The notes: generated from the letters alone by a model not told the origin. 64,000 nt of DNA from Liolophura sinensis (GCF_032854445.1 NC_088296.1:20451853-20515852), one strand, 5' to 3'; counted from the first letter of the stretch, positions 48,697-60,968 are shown. Program-made: numbers and translations.

Positions 48697-49283
48697 CGGT
48701 GTCAAATATCAGAGAAGGAGGCTTCGCTGACTGCACATAAATAATGTCACTTTCTCGGGTTGATACGACCAAGTTTTTCACCAAGGCAGACAAATCCAGG
48801 AGTATTGATTATATTTTGTAAACACCCTTGGTGCTTAAACAAGCTTGCTAGCCCGAGGTGACGAAACAAAATCATCCTTCAATCGGTCAATTTTGTTTTT
48901 TTTTTTTGTTCACGCCTGCTGTGCTTGGTGTGATGTAGTCTTATTGCTGCTGCCGTTGTTGTTGTTGGACTATATCTCCAAACAGTTCTCTCCCCTTGCT
49001 TGCTTTTTGATAATTTATTGTTGTACAACTGAGTCTCTAAGACCACTCTCCATGAAACCTAATCGGCTTGCCCTTCTTTATGTAGTAAGTACAATTTCAT
49101 AGGGCTGGTTCCAGATACTGTTAATGTCGAATCTCACGTTATAGTGGCTCTTTTGTATTTTACAAGTGCATAGGAGAAGGACTCAGTGCTAAATATTTAT
49201 GAATACCCTGTCTAGATATACATGTAGAATCTCTGGCTTATGAGGAGTGTGACACAATTTTGGCCTGTGGGCTGTGAAGTGCT

Positions 49284-49406
49284 AATAAAACAACGATAAG
49301 TGTGCCATACCGGTGAAAGAAAGGGTTATCTGTCCTCTCAAAATAAAATGTTCCTTATTAAGTCTTAGGTCTGTACAAGAGAAAATAAAATGTCCTAGAC
49401 AATAAA
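49284..49406 (+). promoter_or_regulatory. Cluster of AATAAA poly(A) signals
   Basis: AATAAA occurs at 49284, 49342, 49384 and 49401. Four in about 120 bp, in the sense orientation downstream of the stop codon, fit the end of a long 3' UTR. Chance occurrence in AT-rich DNA is possible. Confidence 0.35.
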
Positions 49407-49410
49407 AGTG

Positions 49411-49724
49411 CTATCCTTTAGAACACAAACTGCAAATGTGCCATACTTGAAAGTCTTATCTCTACTATGTAATACTACATGTGCCATATATTTATGCAGA
49501 AAATGCTTAACTCGTTGCTGGAAAAATGATTTTAGAAAGTGTTTAGGCTGTATCTATTTTGCACAAAGTGTTTAAAATGCATATTTTATCTGACGGGAAG
49601 AATATGGATTTTGACTTACAAAAGTACGGAACCTTTTTGACTGGCTTTGCCTTTGAAAAATCATGCTACTGGTTAATGTAGCTGCTTGAGGCTTGCCAGC
49701 AGTAATCTTTAACTGTTGTTGTAC
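49411..49724. other. Non-coding stretch, nothing recognised
   Basis: No gene or repeat was recognised. Confidence 0.5.
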
Positions 49725-50580
49725 ACTGTTTATATACACAGTATATACACTGGTGTATTGGATTTCACCTTCTGCATTGCTACTCTGTACATTTTGTGTG
49801 TACGTGTGTATGTCAGAGTTTACATTGTGCTTATATACAGTATACACTGTTTTTGTAACTGGGTACAATATTTGTGGAAGGGTTTACATTGTAAATGTTA
49901 CTCTATACATTTGTATATATGTAACTGTACAATGTTCAGGAATGGTTTATATTGTAAATGGTACTGTATACATTTGTACATGTAATTCCTTACAATGTAT
50001 ATGTAACTGTGTACATTGCATAGATGATAGTGTGTACATTTGTGTATGTAACTTTGTACAATGTATCCATAACTGATTACATTGTAGATGTTGTGATATA
50101 CATTTGTATATGTAATTTTATACAATGCACATGTAAGTCTTTACAGTGTATACATCGTATGTATATGTAACTCTTTACATTGTACAAATAACTATTTACA
50201 TTGTAGATGTTACAGTATACATTTGTATATTTAACTTTATGCAGTGCACATTTAACCATTTACACTGTAGATGTTACAGTATGCATTTGTATAAGTGACT
50301 TTATTACAGTGTAAATATAACTGTTTACATTGTATACACCATTGTGCATTTGTATATGTAACTTTTTGCAGTGTACAAGTGACTTTACGCTGCAGATGTG
50401 AGAATATACATTTGTGTATGTCATTGTATGCAGTGTTCATGTTACTGTTTACATTGTAGATGTTACAATATACATTTGTATTACTGTTTACATTGCATAC
50501 ATTAGGCTTTACTCATGTAGGCCTGGCTGTATACAATGTATGTGTAACTCAGTACAATGTATGTATCAGCTGATATGTCT
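49725..50580. repeat. Degenerate TACA/TGTA-rich tandem repeat
   Basis: Loosely repeated blocks of 50-60 bp with TACATTGTAGATGTTACA, ATACATTTGTATATGTAACT and similar. Because both strands are rich in TACA/TGTA, many small dyads result. Confidence 0.8.
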
Positions 50581-53500
50581 TCAGTGAGTAAACCTGTGGT
50601 TTTGTTTACATGAAGCATTTATTAGGACTAATACAAGAGTAGCTTGTGAAAATTGATATTTTATTATGTGATACCTTTTTTTCAACTTTTAAAATTCTCA
50701 CCTTTCTCCTGTTGATGTATCACTTGATTCCGTGGTTTCAGACAGATTTGAAAAAAAAAAAGGCCTAAGACTTTAATGGGCATTTTTTCTATAAGTTCAA
50801 TAAAATGATCTTTCCATTATGATGCAGTCACGTGAAAGGGTGTCTCTGCAGTGTAGTTTGTGTGTTGTTCAAACCTAGAAAACTGTCACTCTGGCTTATG
50901 CAGGTAATGAGAATCAGCAACCCTCTACAAAGGGGAGTAACTCTAGTTACCATGGAACTGCAGTGCCCTCTGTCTTTACATCTAAACCAGGAACAGTCAT
51001 GGCATAGTATACAAAGACTACATTGAGCAGAAAATGTTCAAATTGTCTAACTGTACCTGGTCACAGAGATTTACCTTCCTTTGATGAAATCTCAGTAACT
51101 GTTCCATATTTTGTACCTTCAACAGTTACAATATCAAAAAGATCTTATTTAATGTTTAAACAAGGTTAACTCCCTTGTTTTCAGTTGTCACTTGCCAAAT
51201 GTTTGTTAGCGAGTTAATAATTTTACTAAGCATTTGTAGAGTTGTTGACACGATCAGCTTACCAAAAACACTTTTTCCTTCTCCCTGCATCTTTACCAGC
51301 AAATGTTTGTCAGTTTTTTTTAAGTGAGAGTAATGTTTTAAATTCAACGCGCCATTTTATTATTGCTGCAAATTTTTAGTGCTATACATGTTTATGCCAG
51401 CTAGACCTTTGGCTTCATTCTTATTATTGCCGTTTCGCTTGATGCTGTTTTTTTGGGCACACACGGCCATTTGTTGGTATTCTGTTTTGGTTTTTATTTT
51501 TCTTGATTCATCTTCGCCAGCAACTAGCTTGCAAACTTTTTGTCTTAAATGCTGTGTACTGTTGTCATGCACTGTGTTCGTTAATGTGAAGGCGTCGTGA
51601 AGTAATGCGGAGCAGGTTACTGTGGCGATGTAATATATTGGCAGGTTTATTATTGAAGGCGACCACATGACTATGTTAAGCGCTGCGGGTTGACCGATAC
51701 CCAGCGGCCAATGTTTTACCTCAACCAAAGTAGTCGCCTTGCTGTCTCAGGGTTACCTCCCTTTTCTGGTTTTTGTATCTTGTATTTTCTCCACTAGGTG
51801 TCGCCACTGCTGTCCAACTGTATTCACCTCTTAATCCGTGATTATTTTGTATTTGCCCTGAACTTAGTAAAGCATTATTAGGTATCAAGGAGGATTTTTG
51901 ATCAAATGATTTTAAATTGTTTCTATCAGTGTTAAGAGTTGGGCTTACATTTGATTAAAGAAAGTTTTTGCTGAAGAATTGTAGAGAATAAGGATGTGTC
52001 TGGCAGGAAACCACTGGATGTGGAAAATGGTGATGCCTACATCAAGTATCGTTCAATATTTTCTTGGTCACAAACTTATATTATCAATTAAAAATGTTCT
52101 TGTAATGGTGTTGTTTTTTTTTTTTGTTTTTTTTTACTCCAGTTCTGGTTGTAGAGTTTTCCTCACTCGTCCATGAAATCATTGTTGCTATGGGGATTTT
52201 GCTTTTTACCCTTATTCCCACGCACCACTTCGTGTTGGGCCGGTGTTTGTAAAAGATGAGAATGAACATATGTACATGTAGCTTCCAAGTACCTCATTCG
52301 CATGTGACATTAACATGTGACTTCGTTGATCTGTACTGTGCCAGTGAGTTTGGGTTCACTGTAGTTGCTGTGGCTATGTACGCAGTGCATTATGGGAAGA
52401 AGGATATAATCTCCTCTGGGATTCAGATTGATATTGACAGATGTTTCCATGGATACACATCCCAATGCCATATTAGACTACTTTGTAACCATGTACTTTT
52501 TTTTGTTTCTTTGTTTAATGATGTAGGTGGAGACATTTATTGCATGGCGCAATTTTTAAAACAAAGAGGCAAAGTTAGTTGTCAGTCATGTTGCCATAGC
52601 CCTACAATTTCTCTTGTTCGTAACAGTATACATGTAATTGTATTGCGACTGATGCATGCTGGGAGACCGGCAGCATCATCAATGATTTTTTTGGCTACCT
52701 CTAACTTGTCCATTGCCCGGTGAAATATATGTATGCCTGTAAATATAGTGGTAGATGTCACTGTCAGGTCTTGTGGAATTTTTATCCTAATTGTGTGTTT
52801 TGTCCCCTTTTTTATTTCTGTTTCTTTTTCGTTGAATAATTCTGTGAGATCCTGATTCACTTGGATACGACCTTGACCCCGCACCTGGATACAACCTTGA
52901 CCCCACACCTGGATACAACCTTGACCCTAATCCAGGATGTGATTTTGTCACCTTGTATTAAGTAACACATGTTTGGATTTGTTGACTTTTTATACATTAA
53001 TTGCCAAAGAATTGGAATGCATTGGAAATCAAGCGGATAAAAAAAAAACGAGCTCTTCTGATGATGGTGTTGAAGAGACAAGTATTTACAATTCTGGCAA
53101 AATTCTTTATAATTTAAACTGGGAACATTTAAAATATACATGGGTAATTTATGCACAAAATTTCAGTTTTTCAGTCCAAGAAAAGACTGTTTTATACTTC
53201 ATATATCTGTACACATGACTGCTTAACCAGGTTGCTTGGGTTAGGCCCATGTCCAGTGACATCAGGATACATATAGCCAGCATTTTTGTGTTATCTAAAG
53301 CCCGTCTATCTGAAGTTGTGCATAGCCCTGGTGAAATTATCGTTACGTGAGCGCTACACACTTGCACAGTCTATCCGGTAGTCGTACGTCATTGTATACT
53401 TGTCCATATTTCTAACAGTTCACAACCTGTGAAATTCGTTTTTCAACTCCTGGTTATAAAGTTTTTTTTCCTTTTTTTTCTGTTATACAAAGTGTCATCC

Positions 53501-54084
53501 AGTTTTTTTTTCCCCTCTTTTTTTTTTTTCATCAAATTGTTCTGTCTGTTCTTGTTTTTTTTTTCCTGTTTATTTGTCTATGTTGATCAAGATAAACACC
53601 TGTGCCCCCAAGATGTTGCCGAGGTGGTCCCCCGCGTGCACACGGGTACGACACTATAGCAGAATGCGTGATTGTAAGAGTGTGCGCGCGTGACCGTGAG
53701 AGCGAGAAAGCATCTGTTCTGACCTAAACACTGTGCAGGTCTTGTGTGTTTATACTACATACTGTACTACAAGGTGTACACTTTCGGCATTTTGGGGGGC
53801 CAAATTAAATGTGGGATAGATCCAGTAAACTTCAGGCTTCTGTGTTCTGTTGTTATTTTCTGCATTGATTTTGAACAGTCTTTTGTTTGTTTTAATAGTC
53901 GTCATTCATTGGGATCAAAATCCCAGTCTTGCATAGTTGCGTCCTGTGTTAAACCTGTTCTCACAATGATATGGCTGAAATATTGCCATTCTGATGTTTA
54001 CCTATATTCATACATTCATTTGTTGCCTTGAAAATTCTGCAAAATCTTGAGAAATGAGGCGAAGTATGGACGAATTAGTAGTAT
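50581..54084. other. Non-coding stretch, no gene recognised
   Basis: Includes a further AATAAA at 50799, an X-box-like GTTACCATGGAAC at 50946 and a small 24-bp repeat at 52855. A 155-codon open frame at 52256-52723 has no recognisable domain and is about what chance allows. Confidence 0.5.
52855..52935. repeat. 24-bp repeat, three copies
   Basis: GGATACAACCTTGACCCCAC plus four bases, three times in tandem. Confidence 0.9.
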
Positions 54085-57000
54085 TCCAGCCACAGATGAA
54101 TTCAGTGATATTCCTCGCACAAACGTGGTGAATTCTGTGATATTCCTCCACAAACGTGGTGAATTCAGTGATATTCCTTCCACAAAACGTGGTGAATTCA
54201 GTGATATTCCTCTCACAATGTGGTGAATTCCGTGATATTCCTTCCACAAACGTGGTGGAATTCAGTGATATTCCTCCCCACAAACATGGTGAATTCTGTG
54301 ATATTCCTCCCACAAACGTGGTGAATTCTGTGATATTCCTCCCACAAATGTGGTGAATTCTGTGATATTCCTTCCACAAACATGGTGAATTCAGTGATAT
54401 TCCTACCACAAACATGGTGAATTCAGTTATATTCCTCCCACAAACATGGTGAATTCAGTGATATTCCATCCACAAACAAGGTGAATTCTGTGATATTCCT
54501 CCCACAAAACGTGGTGAATTCAGTGATATTCCTCTCACAAATGTGGTGAATTCCGTGATATTCCTTCCACAAACGTGGTGAATTCAGTGATATCCTCCCA
54601 CAAACGTGGTGAATTCTGTGATATTCCTCCCACAAACGTGGTGAATTCTGTGATATTCCTCCCACAAATGTGGTGAATTCTGTGATATTCCTTCCACAAA
54701 CATGGTGAATTCAGTGATATTCCTACCACAAACTTGGTGAATTCAGTGATATTCCTCTCACAAACATGGTGAATTCAGTGATATTCCATCCACAAACAAG
54801 GTGAATTCTGTGATATTCCTCCCACAAACGTGGTGAATTCAGTGATATTCCTTCCACAAACATGGTGAATTCTGTGATATTCCTCCACAAACGTGGTGAA
54901 TTCTGTGATATTCCTCCCCACAAACGTGGTGAATTCAGTGATATTCCTCTCACAAACAAGGTGAATTCAGTGATATTCCTCACAAACATGGTGAATTCAG
55001 TGATATTCCTACCACAAACATGGTGAAATTCAGTGATATTCCTCTCACAAACAAGGTGAATTCAGTGATATTCCTTCCACAAACATGGTGAATTCAGTGA
55101 TATTCCTACCACAAAACATGGTGAATTCAGTGATATTCCTCTCACAAACAAGGTGAATTCAGTGATATTCCTTCCACAAACATGGTGAATTCAGTGATAT
55201 TCCTCCCACAAACGTGGTGAATTCTGTGATATATTCCCACAAACGTGGTGAATTCAGTGATATTCCTTCCACAAACGTGGTGAATTCTGTGATATTCCTT
55301 CCACAAACATGGTGAATTCAGTGATATTCCATCCACAAACAAGGTGAATTCTGTGATATTCCTCCCACAAACGTGGTGAATTCTGTGATATTCCTCCCAC
55401 AAACGTGGTGAATTCAGTGATATTCCTCCCACAAACGTGGTGAATCAGTGATATTCCTTCCACAAACGTGGTGAATTCAGTGATATTCCTCTCACAAATG
55501 TGGTGAATTCCGTGATATTCCTTCCACAAACGTGGTGAATTCAGTGATATTCCTCCCACAACGTGGTGAATTTAGTGATATTCCTCCACAAACGTGGTGA
55601 ATTCTGTGATATTCCTCCCACAAATGTGGTGAATTCTGTGATATTCCTTCCACAAACATGGTGAATTCAGTGATATTCCTACCACAAACATGGTGAATTC
55701 AGTGATATTCCTCTCACAAATATGGTGAATTCAGTGATATTCCATCCACAAACAAGGTGAATTCTGTGATATTCCTCCCACAAACGTGGTGAATTCAGTG
55801 ATATTCCTCCACAAACATGGTGAATTCTGTGATATTCCTCCCACAAACGTGGTGAATTCTGTGATATTCCATCCACAAACGTGGTGAATTCTGTGATATT
55901 CCTCCACAAACGTGGTGAATTCAGTGATATTCCTCTCACAAACAAGGTGAATTCAGTGATATTCCTACCACAAACATGGTGAATTCAGTGATATTCCTAC
56001 CACAAACATGGTGAATTCAGTGATATTCCTCTCACAAACAAGGTGAATTCAGTGATATTCCTCCACAAACGTGGTGAATTCAGTGATATTCCCCCACAAA
56101 CGTGGTGAATTAAGTGATATTCCTTCCACAAACATGGTGAATTCAGTGATATTCCTCTCACAAACATGGTGAATTCAGTGATATTCCATCCACAAACAAG
56201 GTGAATTCAGTGATATTCCTTCCACAAACAAGGTGAATTCAGTGATATTCCTCTCACAAACGTGGTGAATTCAGTGATATTCCTCTCACAGTAGTGGTGA
56301 ATTCAGTGATATTCCTCTCACAAACGTGGTGAATTCAGTGATATTCCTCTCACAAACATGGTGAATTCAGTGATATTCCTCCCACAAATGTGTTGAATTC
56401 TGTGATATTCCTCCCACAAACGTGGTGAATTCAGTGATATTCCTCCCACAAACGTGGTGAATTCAGTGATATTCCTTCACAAACGTGGTGAGTTCAGTGA
56501 TATTCCCCCCACAAACGTGGTGAATTCAGTGATATTCCTACCACAAACATGCTGAATTCAGTGATATTCCCCTCACAAACGTGGTGAATTCAGTGATATT
56601 CCATCCACAAACAAGGTGAATTCTGTGATATTCCTTCCACAAACGTGGTGAATTCAGTGATATTCCATCCACAAACGTGGTGAGTTCAGTGATATTCCAC
56701 TCACAAATGTGGTGAATTCTGTGATATTCCATCCACAAACGTTGTGAGTTCAGTGATATTCCTCCCACAAACATGGTGAATTCAGTGATATTCCTCCCAC
56801 AAACGTGGTGAATTCAGTGATATTCCTCCCACAAACGTGATGAATTCTGTGATATTCCTCTCACAAACGTGGTGAATTCTGTGATATTCCTCTCACAAAC
56901 GTGGTGAATTCAGGTGATATTCCTCCCACAAACGTGTTGAATTCAGTGATATTCCTCTCACAAANNNNNNNNNNNNNNNNNNNNNNNNNNNNNNNNNNNN

Positions 57001-58195
57001 NNNNNNNNNNNNNNNNNNNNNNNNNNNNNNNNNNNNNNNNNNNNNNNNNNNNNNNNNNNNNNNNNNNNNNNNNNNNNNNNNNNNNNNNNNNNNNNNNNNN
57101 NNNNNNNNNNNNNNNNNNNNNNNNNNNNNNNNNNNNNNNNNNNNNNNNNNNNNNNNNNNNNNNNAACGTGGTGAATTCAGTGATATTCCTCTCACAAATG
57201 TGGTGAATTCAGTGATATTCCATCCACAAACGTGGTGAATTCAGTGATATTCCTTCCACAAACGTGGTGAATTCAGTGATATTCCATCCACAAACAAGGT
57301 GAATTCAGTGATATTCCTCTCACAAACGTGGTGAATTCAGTGATATTCCTCTCACAAATGTGGTGAATTCAGTGATATTCCTCTCACAAATGTGGTGAGT
57401 TCAGTGATATTCCTTCCACAAACGTGGTGAATTCAGTGATATTCCATCCACAAACAAGGTGAATTCAGTGATATTCCTCTCACAAACGTGGTGAATTCAG
57501 TGATATTCCTCTCACAAACGTGGTGAATTCAGTGATATTCCTACCACAAACATGGTGAATTCAGTGATATTCCTCTCACAAACGTGGTGAATTCAGTGAT
57601 ATTCCTACCACAAACATGGTGAATTCAGTGATATTCCATCCACAAACGTGGTGAATTCAGTGATATTCCTTCCACAAACGTGGTGAATTCAGTGATATTC
57701 CATCCACAAACGTGGTGAATTCAGTGATATTCCATCCACAAACGTGGTGAATTCAGTGATATTCCTCTCACAAACGTGTTGAATTCAGTGATATTCCTAC
57801 CACAAACATGGTGAATTCAGTGATATTCCATCCACAAACGTGGTGAATTCAGTGATATTCCATCCACAAACGTGGTGAATTCAGTGATATTCCATCCACA
57901 AACGTGGTGAATTCAGTGATATTCCCTCAACAAACAAGGTTAATTCAGTGATATTCCTTCAACAAACGTGGTTAATTCAGTGATATTCCCCCCACAAACG
58001 TGTTGAATTCAGTGATATTCCATCCACAAACGTGGTGAATTCAGTGATATTCCTTCAACAAACGTGGTTAATTCAGTGATATTCCATCCACAAACGTGGT
58101 GAATTCAGTGATATTCCTTCCACAAACGTGGTGAATTCAGTGATATTCCTTCCACAAACGTGGTGAATTCTGTGATATTACTTCTACAAAGCTGA
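54085..58195. repeat. 32-bp satellite with EcoRI site in each unit
   Basis: About 125 copies, counting the gap, of a 32-bp unit containing CACAAACGTGGTGAATTCAG and TGATATTCC. GAATTC is present in almost every copy. In the left part a marker variant (AATTCCGTG) recurs at 54230, 54553 and 55510, spacings close to 320 bp or multiples, so ten-mer higher-order units exist. The right part is more uniform. All three reverse frames are open for 75-135 codons only because the unit lacks stops. Confidence 0.97.
56965..57164. other. Assembly gap, 200 N
   Basis: Exactly 200 N inside the 32-bp satellite. The true array length is therefore unknown and probably collapsed. Confidence 0.99.
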
Positions 58196-58500
58196 TGAAT
58201 TCAGATATCCTCCCAGGAAATCGTGCTAATTCTGTCGTAGTTTTCAGTCATACCATTTACTTATGTGGTTCTCGTCAAAAAGAACTTAACGATCTGATAC
58301 TGCATTCCCTCCCCCGTAAAGACACATTTCCTCCATTTCTCCCAAAAATGATGAATAATTCAGTGGTATTCTTCCAACGAATGCACTGTAATTAAAGTTA
58401 AAAGAATTCGCCAGACAATTTGTGATACTGCTATAACAAACATGGCCACTTTAGTGGCATTTTCCTCCAGCGTAAATAATGAGAGGAATAATCTTCCAAT
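58196..58500. repeat. Decayed satellite monomers at the array edge
   Basis: Diverged traces of the 32-bp unit: GATGAATTCAGATATCCTCC, GATGAATAATTCAGTGGTAT, CACTTTAGTGGCATTTTCCT. Divergence rises with distance from the array. Confidence 0.6.
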
Positions 58501-58561
58501 AAAGAAGATTATTATACACCTAAGTGTCCAGCACCTACTATATTACGTAGGCCTAGTAAAC

Positions 58562-58598
58562 ACAACTGTCCAATATTTTTAATATATTGGACAGTTGT
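58562..58598. repeat. 15-bp perfect inverted repeat
   Basis: ACAACTGTCCAATAT and ATATTGGACAGTTGT with a 7-nt loop, immediately before the recombinase reading frame. It could be an element end, a terminator or an internal hairpin. Confidence 0.8.
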
Positions 58599-59138
58599 AA
58601 CTGTGACGTCACACGTATGGACTACTTTTTGTTTGTCAACAAGCAAACGACACAACAAGCAGAAAAATCGGTGTCTCCGGACAATCCGTTCTACCTCACA
58701 CAAATTCCCGGTTGTAGCCTCAAACTTGATGCAGCTGTGTGGTATTACTCCACTCCAATGGGAGAGCATAGTTTGGGAGAGCTAATGAAGAGGGCAGCCG
58801 AGGCTGCTGGGCTGAGAGGCCGGAAAACTAATCACTCGGTCCGAAAAACAACCGTCCAAGCCCTTGTAAAATCTGGCGTCGCTCCACATAGAATTATGCA
58901 GGTCACTGGGCACAAATCCCTTGCTAGCATCCAGGAGTAGAAGCAAATGTCGAGTTTACTTCAGGGCAATCGCGCCTTCAGTCAACCATCTCCCGCTCTT
59001 CCATTCCCTGGCCGGTCAGTTCAAGTGCACACAAACGTAGTTTTCATGACTCTACTTCTCTTTCGTCCACATTCTGTAAAGATTACACTTGTCTGTTCGT
59101 GGCGCAGGAGTTGGCACTTGTGGCGCAGTTTTCAATAA
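58587..59138 (+). pseudogene. Crypton-type tyrosine recombinase fragment
   Basis: The C-terminal catalytic part of a tyrosine recombinase like those of Crypton DNA transposons and the KIAA1958-type proteins derived from them. The first ATG is 58617. Numbering codons from 58587: NPFYLT at 33-38, VWYYSTPMGEHSLGELMK at 51-68, TNHSVRKT at 81-88 with the H-x-x-R box (H83, R86), and VTGHKSLASIQE at 106-117 with the box-II histidine H109. The next codon, 118, is TAG exactly nine positions after H109, where the nucleophile tyrosine sits. The frame then continues to 59138 with KQMSSLLQGN. The N-terminal part, including the first catalytic arginine, is absent. The copy is inactive as assembled. It lies between two related satellite arrays. 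Family assignment rests on motif recognition only. Confidence 0.7.
58603..58612. promoter_or_regulatory. CRE-like palindrome
   Basis: GTGACGTCAC contains a full TGACGTCA site a few bases after the hairpin. It could be promoter sequence of the element, but this is not shown. Confidence 0.3.
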
Positions 59139-59299
59139 ATGCACTTTTAATTTTCACTGCAACATCTGCATTCCTTTTCTTTAAACTTCTGTTTGTAAAA
59201 TACCGCTTCGGCCACGTTACTCTTACCCACTCGCAAGCTCGCCCCTTTCCTGGGCGCCCAGGACTCGTCCATACAGGACCATACAATCCAATAACCTAT
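59139..59299. other. Sequence between the Crypton fragment and satellite
   Basis: Contains a weak repeat of the 58985-59030 segment (CTCGCCCCTTTCCTGG). Nothing else was recognised. Confidence 0.4.
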
Positions 59300-60480
59300 A
59301 ATTACCTCTGTGGTGTATTCCTCTGACAAACAGGATTAACTTAGTGGCATAATACTCCACCAAACAGAAATAACTCAGTTGCATGCTCTTCCAACAAATT
59401 TGAACAACTTGGCGACAACAAACCTGAACATCTTGGCGGCATACTCATCCCAACATCAATAACAGAGAGGCATGTCCCACCAACAAACCTGAACAACTTG
59501 GCGACAACAAACCTGAACATCTTGGCGGCATACTCATCCCAACATCAATAACTGAGGGACATGTCCCACCAACAAACCTGAACATCTTGGCGGCATACTC
59601 ATCCCAACATCAACAACATCAACAACAGAGAGGCATGTCCCACCAACAAGCCTGAACAACTTGGCGGGATACTCATCCCAACATCAATAACAGAGAGGCA
59701 TGTCCCACCAACAAACCTGAACAACTTGGCGGCATACTCATCCCAACATCAATAACAGAGAGGCATGTCCCACCAACAAACCTGAACAACTTGGCGGCAT
59801 ACTCAACCCAACATCAATAACAGAGAGGCATGTCCCACCAACAAACCTGAACAACTTGGCGACAACAAACCTGAACATCTTGGCGGCATACTCATCCCAA
59901 CATCAATAACTGAGGGATATGTCCCACCAACAAACCTGAACATCTTGGCAGCATACTCATCCCAACATCAACAACAGAGAGGCATGTCCCACCAACAAGC
60001 CTGAACAACTTGGCGGCATACTCATCCCAACATCAATAACAGAGAGGCATGTCCCACCAACAAACCTGAACAACTTGGCGGCATACTCATCCCAACATCA
60101 ATAACAGAGAGGCATGTCCCACCAACAAACCTGAACAACTTGGCGGCATACTCATCCCAACATCAATAACAGAGAGGCATGTCCCACCAACAAACCTGAA
60201 CAACTTGGCCGCATACTCATCCCAACATCAATAACAGAGAGGCATGTCCCACCAACAAACCTGAACAACTTGGCGGCATACTCATCCCAACATCAATAAC
60301 AGAGAGGCATGTCCCACCAACAAACCTGAACATCTTGGCGGCATACTCATCCCAACATCAATAACAGAGAGGCATGTCCTACCAACAAACCTGAACAACT
60401 TGGCGGCATACTCATCCCAACATCAATAACAGAGAGGCATGTCCCACCAACAAACTTGAATAACTCCCTGGGATATTCCT
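59300..60480. repeat. 65-bp dimeric satellite
   Basis: About 16 copies of a 65-bp unit made of CAACAAACCTGAACAACTTG, GCGGCATACTCATCC and AACATCAATAACAGAGAGGC blocks, plus shorter variants. The first 100 bp are diverged monomers (AACTTAGTGGCATAATACTCC) that resemble the 32-bp satellite at 54-58 kb. The two halves look like divergent monomers of about 32 bp. Confidence 0.93.
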
Positions 60481-60601
60481 TCAACAAAACTTTAATTTTG
60501 TGGCAAATCCACACTTCTCAGGATTTCCTCTGTACCTCATTCTGACTGTGCATATTCATGGACTAAAGCGAAAAAAGCACCTGCTGCTTTAAATCTGGAG
60601 G

Positions 60602-60968
60602 AATAAGGTTGGTATCTGTTGATGGTCTCTGGCGATGGTACCTGAAAATGGACACTGGTGATGGTACCTGGCGATGATCACTGGCGATGGTACCTGATGA
60701 TGGTCACTGGTGATGGTCAGTGGAGATGGTACCTGGCGATGGTACCTGGCCATGTTCTCTGGCGATGGTACCTGGTGATAGTCACTGGCGATGGTCACTG
60801 GCGATGGTACCTGGTGATGGCCACTGGCGATGGTCAGTGGCAATGGTAACTCGTGATGGTCACTGGTGATGATCTCTGGTGATGGTCATTGGCGATGGTA
60901 CCCGGTGATGGTACATGGTGATGATACCTGGCGATGGTCACTGGTGATTGTCAGTGGCGATGGTCACT
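60602..60968. repeat. 13-bp minisatellite
   Basis: About 28 copies of CTGGCGATGGTAC and variants (CTGGTGATGGTCA). The C/T change in GGCGATGG versus GGTGATGG sits at a CpG. Confidence 0.95.

Larger units (their letters stand above)
44416..49410 (+). other. Putative long 3' UTR of the receptor
   Basis: No gene was recognised. A cluster of poly(A) signals ends the stretch at 49284-49406. Assigning the whole region to one UTR is inference. Contents include the X-box-like repeat at 47455 and a T-rich tract at 48640-48696. Confidence 0.35.

Noticed and set aside
48507-48744. Hydrophobic frames near the T tract
   Set aside because: Poly-phenylalanine from T runs, not a protein.
52256-52723. 155-codon open frame on the + strand
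   Set aside because: No recognisable domain, no supporting splice or start context, and a length expected about once by chance in 64 kb.
54008-58195. Long reverse-strand open frames (75-135 codons) rich in ITEF and SLNSP motifs
   Set aside because: They are the three frames of a stop-free 32-bp satellite. The period is not a multiple of three and indels change frame freely.
54085-58195. CRISPR-like array
   Set aside because: Units are contiguous with no unique spacers, and the window is animal DNA.
59083-59329. Short frames on both strands after the Crypton fragment
   Set aside because: No homology recognised, mutually overlapping and inconsistent with the recombinase frame.
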